A stretch of DNA of 64,000 bases from an uncultured Alphaproteobacteria bacterium (GTDB taxonomy: Bacteria > Pseudomonadota > Alphaproteobacteria > HIMB59 > GCA-002718135), in assembly GCA_902593125.1 (NCBI GenBank), contig CACJGU010000005.1:1-64000 (forward strand). The letters are read 5' to 3'. The notes beneath the pieces were generated by a model, which worked only from the letters and a program-made list of their open reading frames with translations, did no database searches and had not been told where the DNA came from. The position numbers and the translations under genes are program-made. This document shows positions 10,860 to 18,866 of the stretch, piece by piece; the stretch's first letter is position 1, and every line of letters begins with the position of its first letter.

Positions 10860-13781
10860 CTAATAATTTTTTTTATTTCCAATATACTCAAAATGTTTAC
10901 TATTCTTATTTTGTGTAAAATTTTTTTGAATTTGTTCACCGTAGCGATTTATTTTAATATTTTTTCTTGAATTATTTTTAAAAGTTTTAAATGAAGGATA
11001 AATCTTTCCATCTATTTCTTCTTCTTTACACTTATATATATTAACTTTTAAATCATACCAAGCTGCTTGGCCAGTAATAGGGTCTGAATTTGAGTAATTA
11101 TAACCATCCTCCTTTTTTGGCAAAAGATCAGGAATAATATGATTTATAATAAAACCTTTCTCAGCTTCTGGAGATTTAGGATCTAGATTCCATGAACCCT
11201 TTCTTTTACCAATTGCATTCCATGTCCATACTGTATATTTGTTAACACCCTTCATTATTTTACATTGGACTTTTATTTTACTAAAATAACTTTCTACCCA
11301 TATCCAATCATTATCTTTCAAATTTTTTTCATTTGCAACTAACTCACTTATGTAAAGGTAATTTCTATTAGTTATTTGTCTTAACCATGCATTTTGAGAT
11401 CCCCAAGAATGATACATATGTGGAGGACGTTGAGTTATTGCATTTAAATTAAATTTATTAGAATCAGCAAATTTTTCTTCAATAGGCTGGTACCATTTTG
11501 GAATCGGTCTAAAATAATTTTTTATTCTTTTACACATATGTTTAGGTGGTATTTTCTTACCATAACCGTCAGCAGCTAATGCAAATTTTTGCATTTCTTC
11601 ACTGTAAATTTGAAGAGTAATTTGGTCTTTTTTTCCTATCCAGCCCATTTCATTTGCAAAACTTAGGTAGGACTTGTTTGCGAATTTGTAATATTTTTGA
11701 TCCTCAGTAAATTCATAATTATGAAAACAACCATTGTTTATATATTCATTAATTTGATTTGGGTTTGATTTACCTTTTCCAAAAAAATTTCCATTACCTC
11801 TCCATCCAGCAAGAGGTCCTATGCCAGGTTGTCTTTCATGGTTAATAATATAATCAATATATCCATCTGGATATTTAGGTGTGAAATCATCATTAATAAA
11901 TCCTGGCAAACCAAGCCTAGCCCCCAAATCAATCAAAACATCTTGAAATGGTCTTACATCCCTTTCTGTCTCTAAAACTGGTTGTCTAATGGCATCAGCA
12001 GCACTATCAGCTGAGCTAATTGGTCTATCTAATAAAGAAATACAATCCCATCTTTCTAGGTAAGTTGTGTCGGGTAAGATTAGATCAGCATAAGGAACTG
12101 TCTCTGAATAATAAGCATCAGAATAAATTATTTTAGGAATTTTATAATCGCCTGTTTTCTTATCCTTATCAATTAATTTTGCTATAGTTTCTTTTGTATT
12201 CATAGACGAATTCCAAGCCATATTTGCCATATACATAAAAAGGACATCTATTTTATAAGGATCCCCCTTCCATGCATTATTAATAACCATATGCATAAGG
12301 CCATGGGCTGAAAGAGGATTTTCCCAACTGAAGGCCTTATCTATTCTTATTGGTTTCTCATTTTCATCAGTAAGTAAATCCTCAGGTGAATGAGGAAATC
12401 CAAGAGGCATACCATCATAAGACGTATTTGGAATTGAATTGTGACCTGAAGGTTTTGGTCCTGGAACAATATGTTTAGGGTATGGAGCTTTGTAACGAAA
12501 TCCCCCTGGCACATCTATGGATCCAATAAGAATTTGTAAAATATGAATTAATCTACAGGTATCAAAGCCATTTGAATGTGCTGAAATTCCTCTCATTGCA
12601 TGCATAGAAACAGGTCTACCAATCATTTTATCATGTTTTACTCCATGGACATCAGTCCATTGAATAGGCAGTTCAATTTCTCTTTCAAAAGCAGTCTCAG
12701 CAATTTCACTAGATATTCTTTTGATAACGCTCTCTTCAATATCTGTTTTTAATGCTACTAATGATGGTTTATATTCATCATTCAAAAGTTCTTTGGCAAT
12801 TAATTCAAATGCTGGCTTAACATCAAATCCATTATAATTATACGTTCCAAAAAAACTAGGTTTTGAATTCTTCTCAGAACATTTAATAATACTTCCTGCT
12901 TTGCTACAAAAAATTAATGGTTCATTATTTTTGTCTCTTACAAATAAACCATGATTTTCATTTCCGGGACAATTATAAATTAACCAATTTGAATTTGTAT
13001 ATCTCTCTAAATACTTCCAATCAATTTTATTAGATCTTAATAATTCATAAATAATTGAATGTACAAGTAGCCCATCTGTTCCAGGTCTAATACCTAACCA
13101 TTCATCTGCAATGGCTGAGTAACCTGTTTTGACGGGATTTATTGAAACAAATTTAGTATCGTTTCTAGTTTTTAAATTTCCTAAACCCATTTTTATAGGA
13201 TTAGAGTCATGATCTTCGGCACAACCAAATAAAAGTAAGTATTTTGTGTGATCCCAATCAACCTCACCAAATTCCCAAAATGATCCTCCTATTGTGTACA
13301 TTCCTGCTGCAGCCATATTTACTGAACAAAATCCTCCATGAGCAGCATAGTTGCTTGTTCCAAACTTACTAGCCCACCAACCTGTAAGCGATTGGCTTTG
13401 ATCACGGCCTGTAAAGAAGGCTAATTTTTTAGGATCTTTATTTCTTACCTCTGATAACCATGTAGTAGCAATTTTTAATGCTTCATCCCATTCAATTTCT
13501 TTAAAATTACCTTCACCTCTCTCACCAACTCTTAATAAAGGCTTGTTTAGTTTTGAAGGAGAGTTTTGTTGCATAATACCAGCAGAACCTTTTGCGCACA
13601 AAACACCCTTATTTGTTGGGTGATCCTTATTTCCATCTATGTATCTAATTTGTCCATTTTTTAGATGAACATTTATTCCACATCTGCATGCACACATATA
13701 GCAAGTAGTTTTTTTTATTTCATCACTTACTATCGGTGAAGTGTTAATTAATTCTTTTTTTGTTTCAAATGGGTTAATCAT
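10860..13781 (-). CDS. soeA: SoeA-type sulfite dehydrogenase molybdopterin subunit
   Basis: A bis-MGD molybdoenzyme of the DMSO-reductase superfamily, 973 residues. The N-terminal [4Fe-4S] ligands are Cys27, Cys30, Cys34 and Cys62. The likely Mo ligand is Cys152 in HGGFCSVNMAAAG. There is no twin-arginine signal, so the protein stays in the cytoplasm. That, the two partner subunits, and the adjoining TauE/SafE exporter match SoeABC, the cytoplasmic sulfite-oxidising enzyme described in Allochromatium and found in roseobacters. The alternative is another member of the polysulfide/thiosulfate reductase group. The gene overlaps the exporter gene by four bases (ATGA). Confidence 0.85.
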   Translation of the reverse strand: MINPFETKKELINTSPIVSDEIKKTTCYMCACRCGINVHLKNGQIRYIDGNKDHPTNKGVLCAKGSAGIMQQNSPSKLNKPLLRVGERGEGNFKEIEWDEALKIATTWLSEVRNKDPKKLAFFTGRDQSQSLTGWWASKFGTSNYAAHGGFCSVNMAAAGMYTIGGSFWEFGEVDWDHTKYLLLFGCAEDHDSNPIKMGLGNLKTRNDTKFVSINPVKTGYSAIADEWLGIRPGTDGLLVHSIIYELLRSNKIDWKYLERYTNSNWLIYNCPGNENHGLFVRDKNNEPLIFCSKAGSIIKCSEKNSKPSFFGTYNYNGFDVKPAFELIAKELLNDEYKPSLVALKTDIEESVIKRISSEIAETAFEREIELPIQWTDVHGVKHDKMIGRPVSMHAMRGISAHSNGFDTCRLIHILQILIGSIDVPGGFRYKAPYPKHIVPGPKPSGHNSIPNTSYDGMPLGFPHSPEDLLTDENEKPIRIDKAFSWENPLSAHGLMHMVINNAWKGDPYKIDVLFMYMANMAWNSSMNTKETIAKLIDKDKKTGDYKIPKIIYSDAYYSETVPYADLILPDTTYLERWDCISLLDRPISSADSAADAIRQPVLETERDVRPFQDVLIDLGARLGLPGFINDDFTPKYPDGYIDYIINHERQPGIGPLAGWRGNGNFFGKGKSNPNQINEYINNGCFHNYEFTEDQKYYKFANKSYLSFANEMGWIGKKDQITLQIYSEEMQKFALAADGYGKKIPPKHMCKRIKNYFRPIPKWYQPIEEKFADSNKFNLNAITQRPPHMYHSWGSQNAWLRQITNRNYLYISELVANEKNLKDNDWIWVESYFSKIKVQCKIMKGVNKYTVWTWNAIGKRKGSWNLDPKSPEAEKGFIINHIIPDLLPKKEDGYNYSNSDPITGQAAWYDLKVNIYKCKEEEIDGKIYPSFKTFKNNSRKNIKINRYGEQIQKNFTQNKNSKHFEYIGNKKNY

Positions 13782-14692
13782 AAGACTTGAGTTGAAAATA
13801 AGTCATTAGGCTCTAGTACAAGATCAGTAAATAATTTAGCACAAACTGCCAAAACTAGTATAGCCAACAAACCTCTTAAATATTCAGCTTTTAATTTTGA
13901 TCCAATTCTAACTCCTATTTGTGCTCCTATTACCCCACCAAGAATCATTAATGCCGCTAAAACTATATCTACCGTTTGATTTAGATAAGCTTGAAAAAAT
14001 GTAGAATTTGCAGTAACAAAAATAATCTGAAATAAAGATGTTCCTACAACAACACTTGTTGGCATACCTAGAATATAAACCATTGCTGGAATTATTATAA
14101 AACCTCCTCCTACACCCATCAATGCAGAGAGTATTCCTACAATAAAACCAATTATAATTGGAGGTATCGCACTTATATAAAGTTTCGATCTTCTAAACCT
14201 TACCTTAAATGGAAGACCGTGTATCCAAGAATGTTGGTGTAATTTTGTTCTTATTAACGATGTTGTTCTATAACTTTTGATTGTGGTTCTTGCACTTTCA
14301 AAAGCCATGCTAAATCCAATTATTCCTAAAAATAAAACAAATAAAATCTGAATGACAATATCTATTTGTCCATAAGATCTTAGAATTTTAAAAATATTTA
14401 CCCCAATTGTGGATCCTACAACTCCACCAAAAAGTAAAAAAAATCCCATCTTAAAATCTACAGATTTTTTCCTCCAATGAGCTATTACTCCAGAAACTGA
14501 AGAGGCTAAGACATGAGGAGCTTCTGTTCCAACTGCAACAACTGGAGGTATTCCAAGGAATATCAATAAAGGAGTCATTAAAAATCCTCCTCCTACTCCA
14601 AATAATCCAGATAAAGCGCCAACTGCCATACCTATAAATACTATAACAAATATATTGATATTCATTTCTGCAATAGGAAGATAAATGCTCAT
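13778..14692 (-). CDS. tauE: TauE/SafE (TSUP) family exporter, probably sulfite
   Basis: A polytopic membrane protein of 304 residues with the internal repeat typical of TSUP carriers: GLFGVGGGFLMTPLL in the first half and LMGVGGGFIIIPAMV in the second. The family moves sulfite, sulfoacetate or related organic sulfur anions, usually outward. It heads the minus-strand unit tauE-soeABC-TIGR02186-usp, so sulfite export next to sulfite oxidation is the natural reading. Substrate is inferred from context only. Confidence 0.85.
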   Translation of the reverse strand: MSIYLPIAEMNINIFVIVFIGMAVGALSGLFGVGGGFLMTPLLIFLGIPPVVAVGTEAPHVLASSVSGVIAHWRKKSVDFKMGFFLLFGGVVGSTIGVNIFKILRSYGQIDIVIQILFVLFLGIIGFSMAFESARTTIKSYRTTSLIRTKLHQHSWIHGLPFKVRFRRSKLYISAIPPIIIGFIVGILSALMGVGGGFIIIPAMVYILGMPTSVVVGTSLFQIIFVTANSTFFQAYLNQTVDIVLAALMILGGVIGAQIGVRIGSKLKAEYLRGLLAILVLAVCAKLFTDLVLEPNDLFSTQVL

Positions 14693-14719
14693 AATTTTTT
14701 TATAATCTTTTTATAATTA

Positions 14720-15373
14720 TTATCTATATATAATTGACTTTTTGAGTATTTGATCGCCAAAATTTTCAGCAGTTTTTAAATCTTCTTTTGTGTTAATATT
14801 AAAAAAAGGATCGATTATTTCAGATTCAAAGTCCACAAAACTGTGATTATGTTTTTCTACACAAGTCATGATTTTTCTATTATTTTGATCTAGTTCTCGC
14901 TCAATACTTTTTAATAAACTTATTCTCCACATCGATACAACAGGGTGAATTTTGTTATCTGATCTTGCAATTAAGATATCAGTATTTAAGTCAATTTTTT
15001 CTGAAAATTTTTCTAAAATATTTTCAGGTAAAAAAGGAGTGTCACTTGGTACAGTGAAAATCCACTCTTTATTTGGATAGTTTTTCACACACATTTCCAT
15101 CGAAGCATGAATACCTGCTAGAGGACCTAAATGTCCTTTTTTTTTATCTAATATAATTGGCAGTTTAGTTACACTAAATTTTTCATGACTTTCATTTACA
15201 TTAATAAAAATTTCAATTTTGTTTCTTTGAAGTTTTTCAATAATAATATCCAGTATACTTTTATTATTAATTAATGAAAAAGTTTTAAACCCTCCACCAA
15301 ATCTTTTTGATCTTCCTCCAGCTAAAATAACAAAAATAATTTTTTTTATATTAATATTCAATTCTTTTCTCAC
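14720..15373 (-). CDS. mobA: Molybdenum cofactor guanylyltransferase MobA
   Basis: Attaches GMP to molybdopterin to form the MGD cofactor used by both the SoeA and FdhA enzymes here. The nucleotide-binding start ILAGGRSKRFGGG (the family LAGGxxxRxGG box) and the VPSDTPFLP segment are clear. Length is 217 residues. The start is a GTG at 15373 inside the end of fdhD, a 23-base overlap; no later start would keep the signature. Downstream tauE begins 27 bases on. Confidence 0.92.
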   Translation of the reverse strand: MRKELNINIKKIIFVILAGGRSKRFGGGFKTFSLINNKSILDIIIEKLQRNKIEIFINVNESHEKFSVTKLPIILDKKKGHLGPLAGIHASMEMCVKNYPNKEWIFTVPSDTPFLPENILEKFSEKIDLNTDILIARSDNKIHPVVSMWRISLLKSIERELDQNNRKIMTCVEKHNHSFVDFESEIIDPFFNINTKEDLKTAENFGDQILKKSIIYR

Positions 15374-16166
15374 CAGATAATGTTAAATATTTTTTACCCT
15401 TTGCTCTTCCAATAAGTGTTAAATTTGATGACCTTGCTAAAACTACACCCCAAGCTGTAAAACCTGATCTGGAAATTAATATTGGTATTCCCATTTTAAT
15501 AGTTTTAATAACCATTTCACTTGTAAGTCTGCCAGTAGTGTAAAAAGTTTTATTTGAAGAAGTAATATTTTTTAAAAACATATATCCAGCTATTTTATCA
15601 ATAGCATTATGACGTCCAACGTCTTCCATATAAATTAATGGTTTATTGTTGTGAATTATTGCACAACCATGAATAGCTCCTGCCTTTAGATATAAGCTAG
15701 GAGTATGGTTTATTTGTCTTGAAATTTCATATATCCATTTATGTTTGATTTTTTTCTTTGATTTTAATTTAGTATTTTTTATTTCATCATATATGTCTCC
15801 AAAAACTGTTCCAACCGCACATCCGCTGGTAGTTATCTTTTTTTTTAGTTTATTTTCATAATTAGTTTTTCTTTTAGTTCTTACGACAACAACATTTAAT
15901 TCTTTATCTACTTCCACCCTTGTTATTTTGTCATTTTTTTTTAGCATATTTTGATTTAATAAATATCCAATTGCCAGATATTTTGGATAATCTGCAATTG
16001 TCATTAAGGTTACTATTTCCTGATTATTTAAAAATATAGTTAATGATTTCTCATTTATTACGTTAGTAGTTACTAAATTTAAATTTTCATCAAATCCTTG
16101 AAGTTCAGTAATAAGAGATTTATCGTTAATATTAGGTGAAATTAAATATTTTTCTTTTTTTTTCAT
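15351..16166 (-). CDS. fdhD: Formate dehydrogenase sulfurtransferase/accessory protein FdhD
   Basis: FdhD carries sulfur to the bis-MGD cofactor of formate dehydrogenase, which is needed for activity. The 271-residue protein has the family core: YMEDVGRHNAIDKI, TTGRLTSEMVIKTIKMGIPILISRSGFT. The catalytic loop is TTSGCAVGT: Cys116 is present, but the second cysteine of the well-known Cys-x-x-Cys pair is glycine at 119. It is divergent from the TupB-like permease with only 26 bases between start codons and overlaps mobA. Confidence 0.93.
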   Translation of the reverse strand: MKKKEKYLISPNINDKSLITELQGFDENLNLVTTNVINEKSLTIFLNNQEIVTLMTIADYPKYLAIGYLLNQNMLKKNDKITRVEVDKELNVVVVRTKRKTNYENKLKKKITTSGCAVGTVFGDIYDEIKNTKLKSKKKIKHKWIYEISRQINHTPSLYLKAGAIHGCAIIHNNKPLIYMEDVGRHNAIDKIAGYMFLKNITSSNKTFYTTGRLTSEMVIKTIKMGIPILISRSGFTAWGVVLARSSNLTLIGRAKGKKYLTLSGEKRIEY

Positions 16167-16192
16167 TGTTTGTAAATAAACTAAATAGATAA

Positions 16193-16885
16193 ATGAACAT
16201 ATTAGAAATTTTTATAAATTCTATATTATTAATTATCTCTCTCGATACAGAACTATGGGATATTATAATATTATCTCTTTTTGTTAGTTTTACTGCACTA
16301 ATTATTGCCTCTATATTAGGTTTTTTAATTGGTTATTTTTTTGCCCTGTATAATTTTTATTTTAAACAGATAATACTAGTGTTTTTAAACTCCCTCATGG
16401 GTATTCCTCCTGTCGTTGTTGGACTAATTGTTTATTTTATTTTTGCTTCTGGAGGACCGCTTGGAGTATTGCAATTACTTTATACTCCTACAGCAATGAT
16501 TGTCGCACAGACAATAATTATTTTCCCGATTGTAGCATCTTTATCACATGAAATTTTTTTGAAAAATTGGCAAGAGTTTCGTGATCAATTAAGATCTTTG
16601 AACATTCCTTTTTTTGGTTCATTTAAAATACTAATTAAACATAGTTATTTTTTACTTATAACTACTTTGTTATCAGCATTTGGTCGTGCAATATCGGAAG
16701 TTGGAGCAGTAATGATCGTGGGAGGCAATATTGATCATTATACCCGTGTAATGACAACTGCAATTTCACTTGAAACAAGAATGGGAAATTTAGAATATGC
16801 AATGGCATTAGGTCTAGTTTTAATTTCACTAACAATTATAATATATTCTATTGTATATTTATTAAATAATACAAAATTAAAATGA
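16193..16885 (+). CDS. tupB: TupB/WtpB-like tungstate (or molybdate) ABC permease
   Basis: A 230-residue ABC transporter membrane subunit with about five or six helices. GIPPVVVGLIVYF and AISEVGAVMIVGGNIDHYTRVMTTAI are typical of TupB tungstate permeases, the second being the loop that contacts the ATPase. The usual partners, a periplasmic TupA and the TupC ATPase, are not next to it or anywhere in this window. It overlaps mobB by four bases (ATGA) and starts the tupB-mobB-moeA unit. Tungstate versus molybdate cannot be settled from the sequence. Confidence 0.85.
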   Translation: MNILEIFINSILLIISLDTELWDIIILSLFVSFTALIIASILGFLIGYFFALYNFYFKQIILVFLNSLMGIPPVVVGLIVYFIFASGGPLGVLQLLYTPTAMIVAQTIIIFPIVASLSHEIFLKNWQEFRDQLRSLNIPFFGSFKILIKHSYFLLITTLLSAFGRAISEVGAVMIVGGNIDHYTRVMTTAISLETRMGNLEYAMALGLVLISLTIIIYSIVYLLNNTKLK

Positions 16886-17367
16886 AGATAATTGGAATTG
16901 TAGGATGGAAAAATAGTGGTAAAACATTTTATGTAAGTGAAATTATAAAAAAACTTAAATCTAAAAATTATCGTATTGCATCAATAAAACATGCCCATCA
17001 TGAGTTTGATATTGATCGTCCTAATACAGATAGCTATATTCATAGAAAGTCAGGCTCATCCCAAGTAATAATTAGTTCTTCAAAAAGATGGGCAAAAATA
17101 AGTGAATTAGAGAAACAAGATGAAAAAAAATTAGATGAATTAATTAGTGAATTATCTGAAACAGATATAGTTCTTGTGGAGGGTTATAAGAATGAAAGTC
17201 ATCCAAAAATTGAAATAATTAGTGAAAATAAAAAGGAACATTTATTTCAGAAAATTAAAAATGTAAGAGCTATAATATCTGACATTGGTATAGATACACA
17301 TTTAAAGAAGTTTAAAAAAAATGAAATTGATAAAATTGTAAACTTTATATTAAATGAAATAAAATGA
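16882..17367 (+). CDS. mobB: Molybdopterin-guanine dinucleotide biosynthesis protein MobB
   Basis: A P-loop GTP-binding protein (161 residues) that helps MobA in cofactor maturation. The Walker A motif is GWKNSGKT near the N-terminus, and KHAHHEFDIDRPNTDS and VLVEGYKNESHPKIE are standard MobB features. It overlaps both the permease upstream and moeA downstream by four bases each (ATGA), indicating one coupled transcript. Confidence 0.93.
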   Translation: MKIIGIVGWKNSGKTFYVSEIIKKLKSKNYRIASIKHAHHEFDIDRPNTDSYIHRKSGSSQVIISSSKRWAKISELEKQDEKKLDELISELSETDIVLVEGYKNESHPKIEIISENKKEHLFQKIKNVRAIISDIGIDTHLKKFKKNEIDKIVNFILNEIK

Positions 17368-18578
17368 ACAAATTACCACTAACAAAAAAACAGATTATTG
17401 ATCTTTTTAAGAAGCAAAAAAAATTAATTTCCTCATCTGAAATAATTGATTTGCAATATTCAGAGGGTAGAATTTTGTCTCAAGATATAAAAAGTCAAAT
17501 CAATATTCCTCCATTCAATAATTCAGCAGTTGATGGATACGCATTGTTAAAAAAAGATTTAAATTTAAAAAAAACCTTTATTTGTAAAAGAAGAGTTGCT
17601 GCTGGTGATAATAAAAAAATCGTTGTTAAGTCTGGTGAGGCAGTAAGGGTTTTTACTGGAGCTAAAATGCCATCAAATTCATCAACAGTTGTTATGCAAG
17701 AAAATGTTAGAGTTAAAGGTAATTACATAACATTATTAAAGACCCCTCAATTTGGAGAAAACTATAGAGTAAAAGGTGAAGATATAAAAAAAAATAAAAT
17801 GATTTTACCTATAGGCACAAAAATCAATCATCAAAATCTAAATTTAATAGCAGCAGCGGGAGTAAGAAAAATAAAAGTATACAAAAAAATAAAAATTGGT
17901 TTTTTTACAAGTGGCAATGAATTAAGAAAACCAACAAAGAAATTAAAAAATGCAGAAATTAATAATTCTAACTATTATGCTTTAAACACATTACTAGATA
18001 AAAAATATATTACTAAAAAATATCTTGGAAATCTTAAGGACAATTTAGTAACAGTCAAAAAAAGCCTTATTAAATCATCTAAAAAATTTAATATAATTAT
18101 AACTGCAGGTGGCGCTTCAGTTGGAGATGAAGATCATTTAATTAATGCTTTATCTAGTTTAGGTAAATTATATTTTTGGAGAGCCGCTATAAAACCTGGG
18201 CGACCAATAGCTTTTGGAAAAATTAATAAATGTTACATTGTTTGTTTGCCAGGAAATCCAGTTTCTGTTCAACTATTATATGGCATGCTAATTAAACCTT
18301 TAATTTTAAAACTTTGTGGAAGTACTTTAAAGTTACCAAACTCAAGTAAAATTTATGCAGACTTTGATATGAAGAAAAAAACCAAAAGAATGGAATGGCT
18401 TAGAGTAATCAAGACTACAAAAAATAATAAAGATTTTGCAATTAAATATCCAAAACAAGGTTCAGGCATGATTAGCTCTATTTCATATTCAAATGGTATA
18501 ATTGAGATTGATGAGAAAGTTTCATTAATAAAGAAGGGAGATTTTTTTGAGTTTTACGACTTCGAGAGTTTATTCTAA
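17364..18578 (+). CDS. moeA: Molybdopterin molybdenumtransferase MoeA
   Basis: Inserts the metal oxyanion into molybdopterin. The 404-residue protein has the N-terminal NNSAVDGYA motif, EAVRVFTGAKMPSNSSTVVMQE, the cofactor-binding TAGGASVGDEDHL, and KPGRPIAFG with CLPGNPVSVQ in the C-terminal half. It ends in the tetranucleotide CTAA, which also holds the stop of the convergent tusA gene. With mobA, mobB and fdhD it covers the late steps of bis-MGD assembly; earlier genes (moaA-E) are not in the window. Confidence 0.94.
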   Translation: MNKLPLTKKQIIDLFKKQKKLISSSEIIDLQYSEGRILSQDIKSQINIPPFNNSAVDGYALLKKDLNLKKTFICKRRVAAGDNKKIVVKSGEAVRVFTGAKMPSNSSTVVMQENVRVKGNYITLLKTPQFGENYRVKGEDIKKNKMILPIGTKINHQNLNLIAAAGVRKIKVYKKIKIGFFTSGNELRKPTKKLKNAEINNSNYYALNTLLDKKYITKKYLGNLKDNLVTVKKSLIKSSKKFNIIITAGGASVGDEDHLINALSSLGKLYFWRAAIKPGRPIAFGKINKCYIVCLPGNPVSVQLLYGMLIKPLILKLCGSTLKLPNSSKIYADFDMKKKTKRMEWLRVIKTTKNNKDFAIKYPKQGSGMISSISYSNGIIEIDEKVSLIKKGDFFEFYDFESLF

Positions 18579-18826
18579 TTTTTTAATATAAATTTAAATT
18601 TTATTAATATTCTATCATCGTTCTTTTCACAGCTTAAGTACTCATACCCAGTTTCTTTGCAATAATGCTGAAAATCAGCCTCAGCTAAGGGATCTGTGGC
18701 TATAACCTTAATTACAACATCTCTGGTTAATTTAGAGGCTAGCCTTCTTACTTTTAGTACGGGGATAGGACATTCTGTACCACTAGTATCAATGATTATT
18801 TCATCATTTTCAACTGAATCTTTCAT
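18575..18826 (-). CDS. tusA: TusA-like sulfur carrier protein
   Basis: A small 83-residue SirA/TusA fold protein with the sulfur-carrying cysteine in the CPxP motif (Cys19, ECPIPVLKVRRL). Family members accept persulfide from a cysteine desulfurase and hand it on for tRNA thiolation, dissimilatory sulfur oxidation or molybdenum cofactor assembly. It sits between moeA and the formate dehydrogenase operon, so a role in cofactor sulfuration with FdhD is plausible, but the classic tRNA role is equally possible. It is divergent from fdhB with 40 bases between the genes. Confidence 0.88.
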   Translation of the reverse strand: MKDSVENDEIIIDTSGTECPIPVLKVRRLASKLTRDVVIKVIATDPLAEADFQHYCKETGYEYLSCEKNDDRILIKFKFILKN

Positions 18827-18866
18827 GACTTTCTGATACTAAATATATATTATTATATCAATAAGA

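Noticed and set aside
10860-13781. Calling the molybdoenzyme a periplasmic DMSO reductase (DmsA)
   Set aside because: No twin-arginine signal is present and the neighbours are a sulfite-type exporter and a TIGR02186 gene, which fits SoeABC better.
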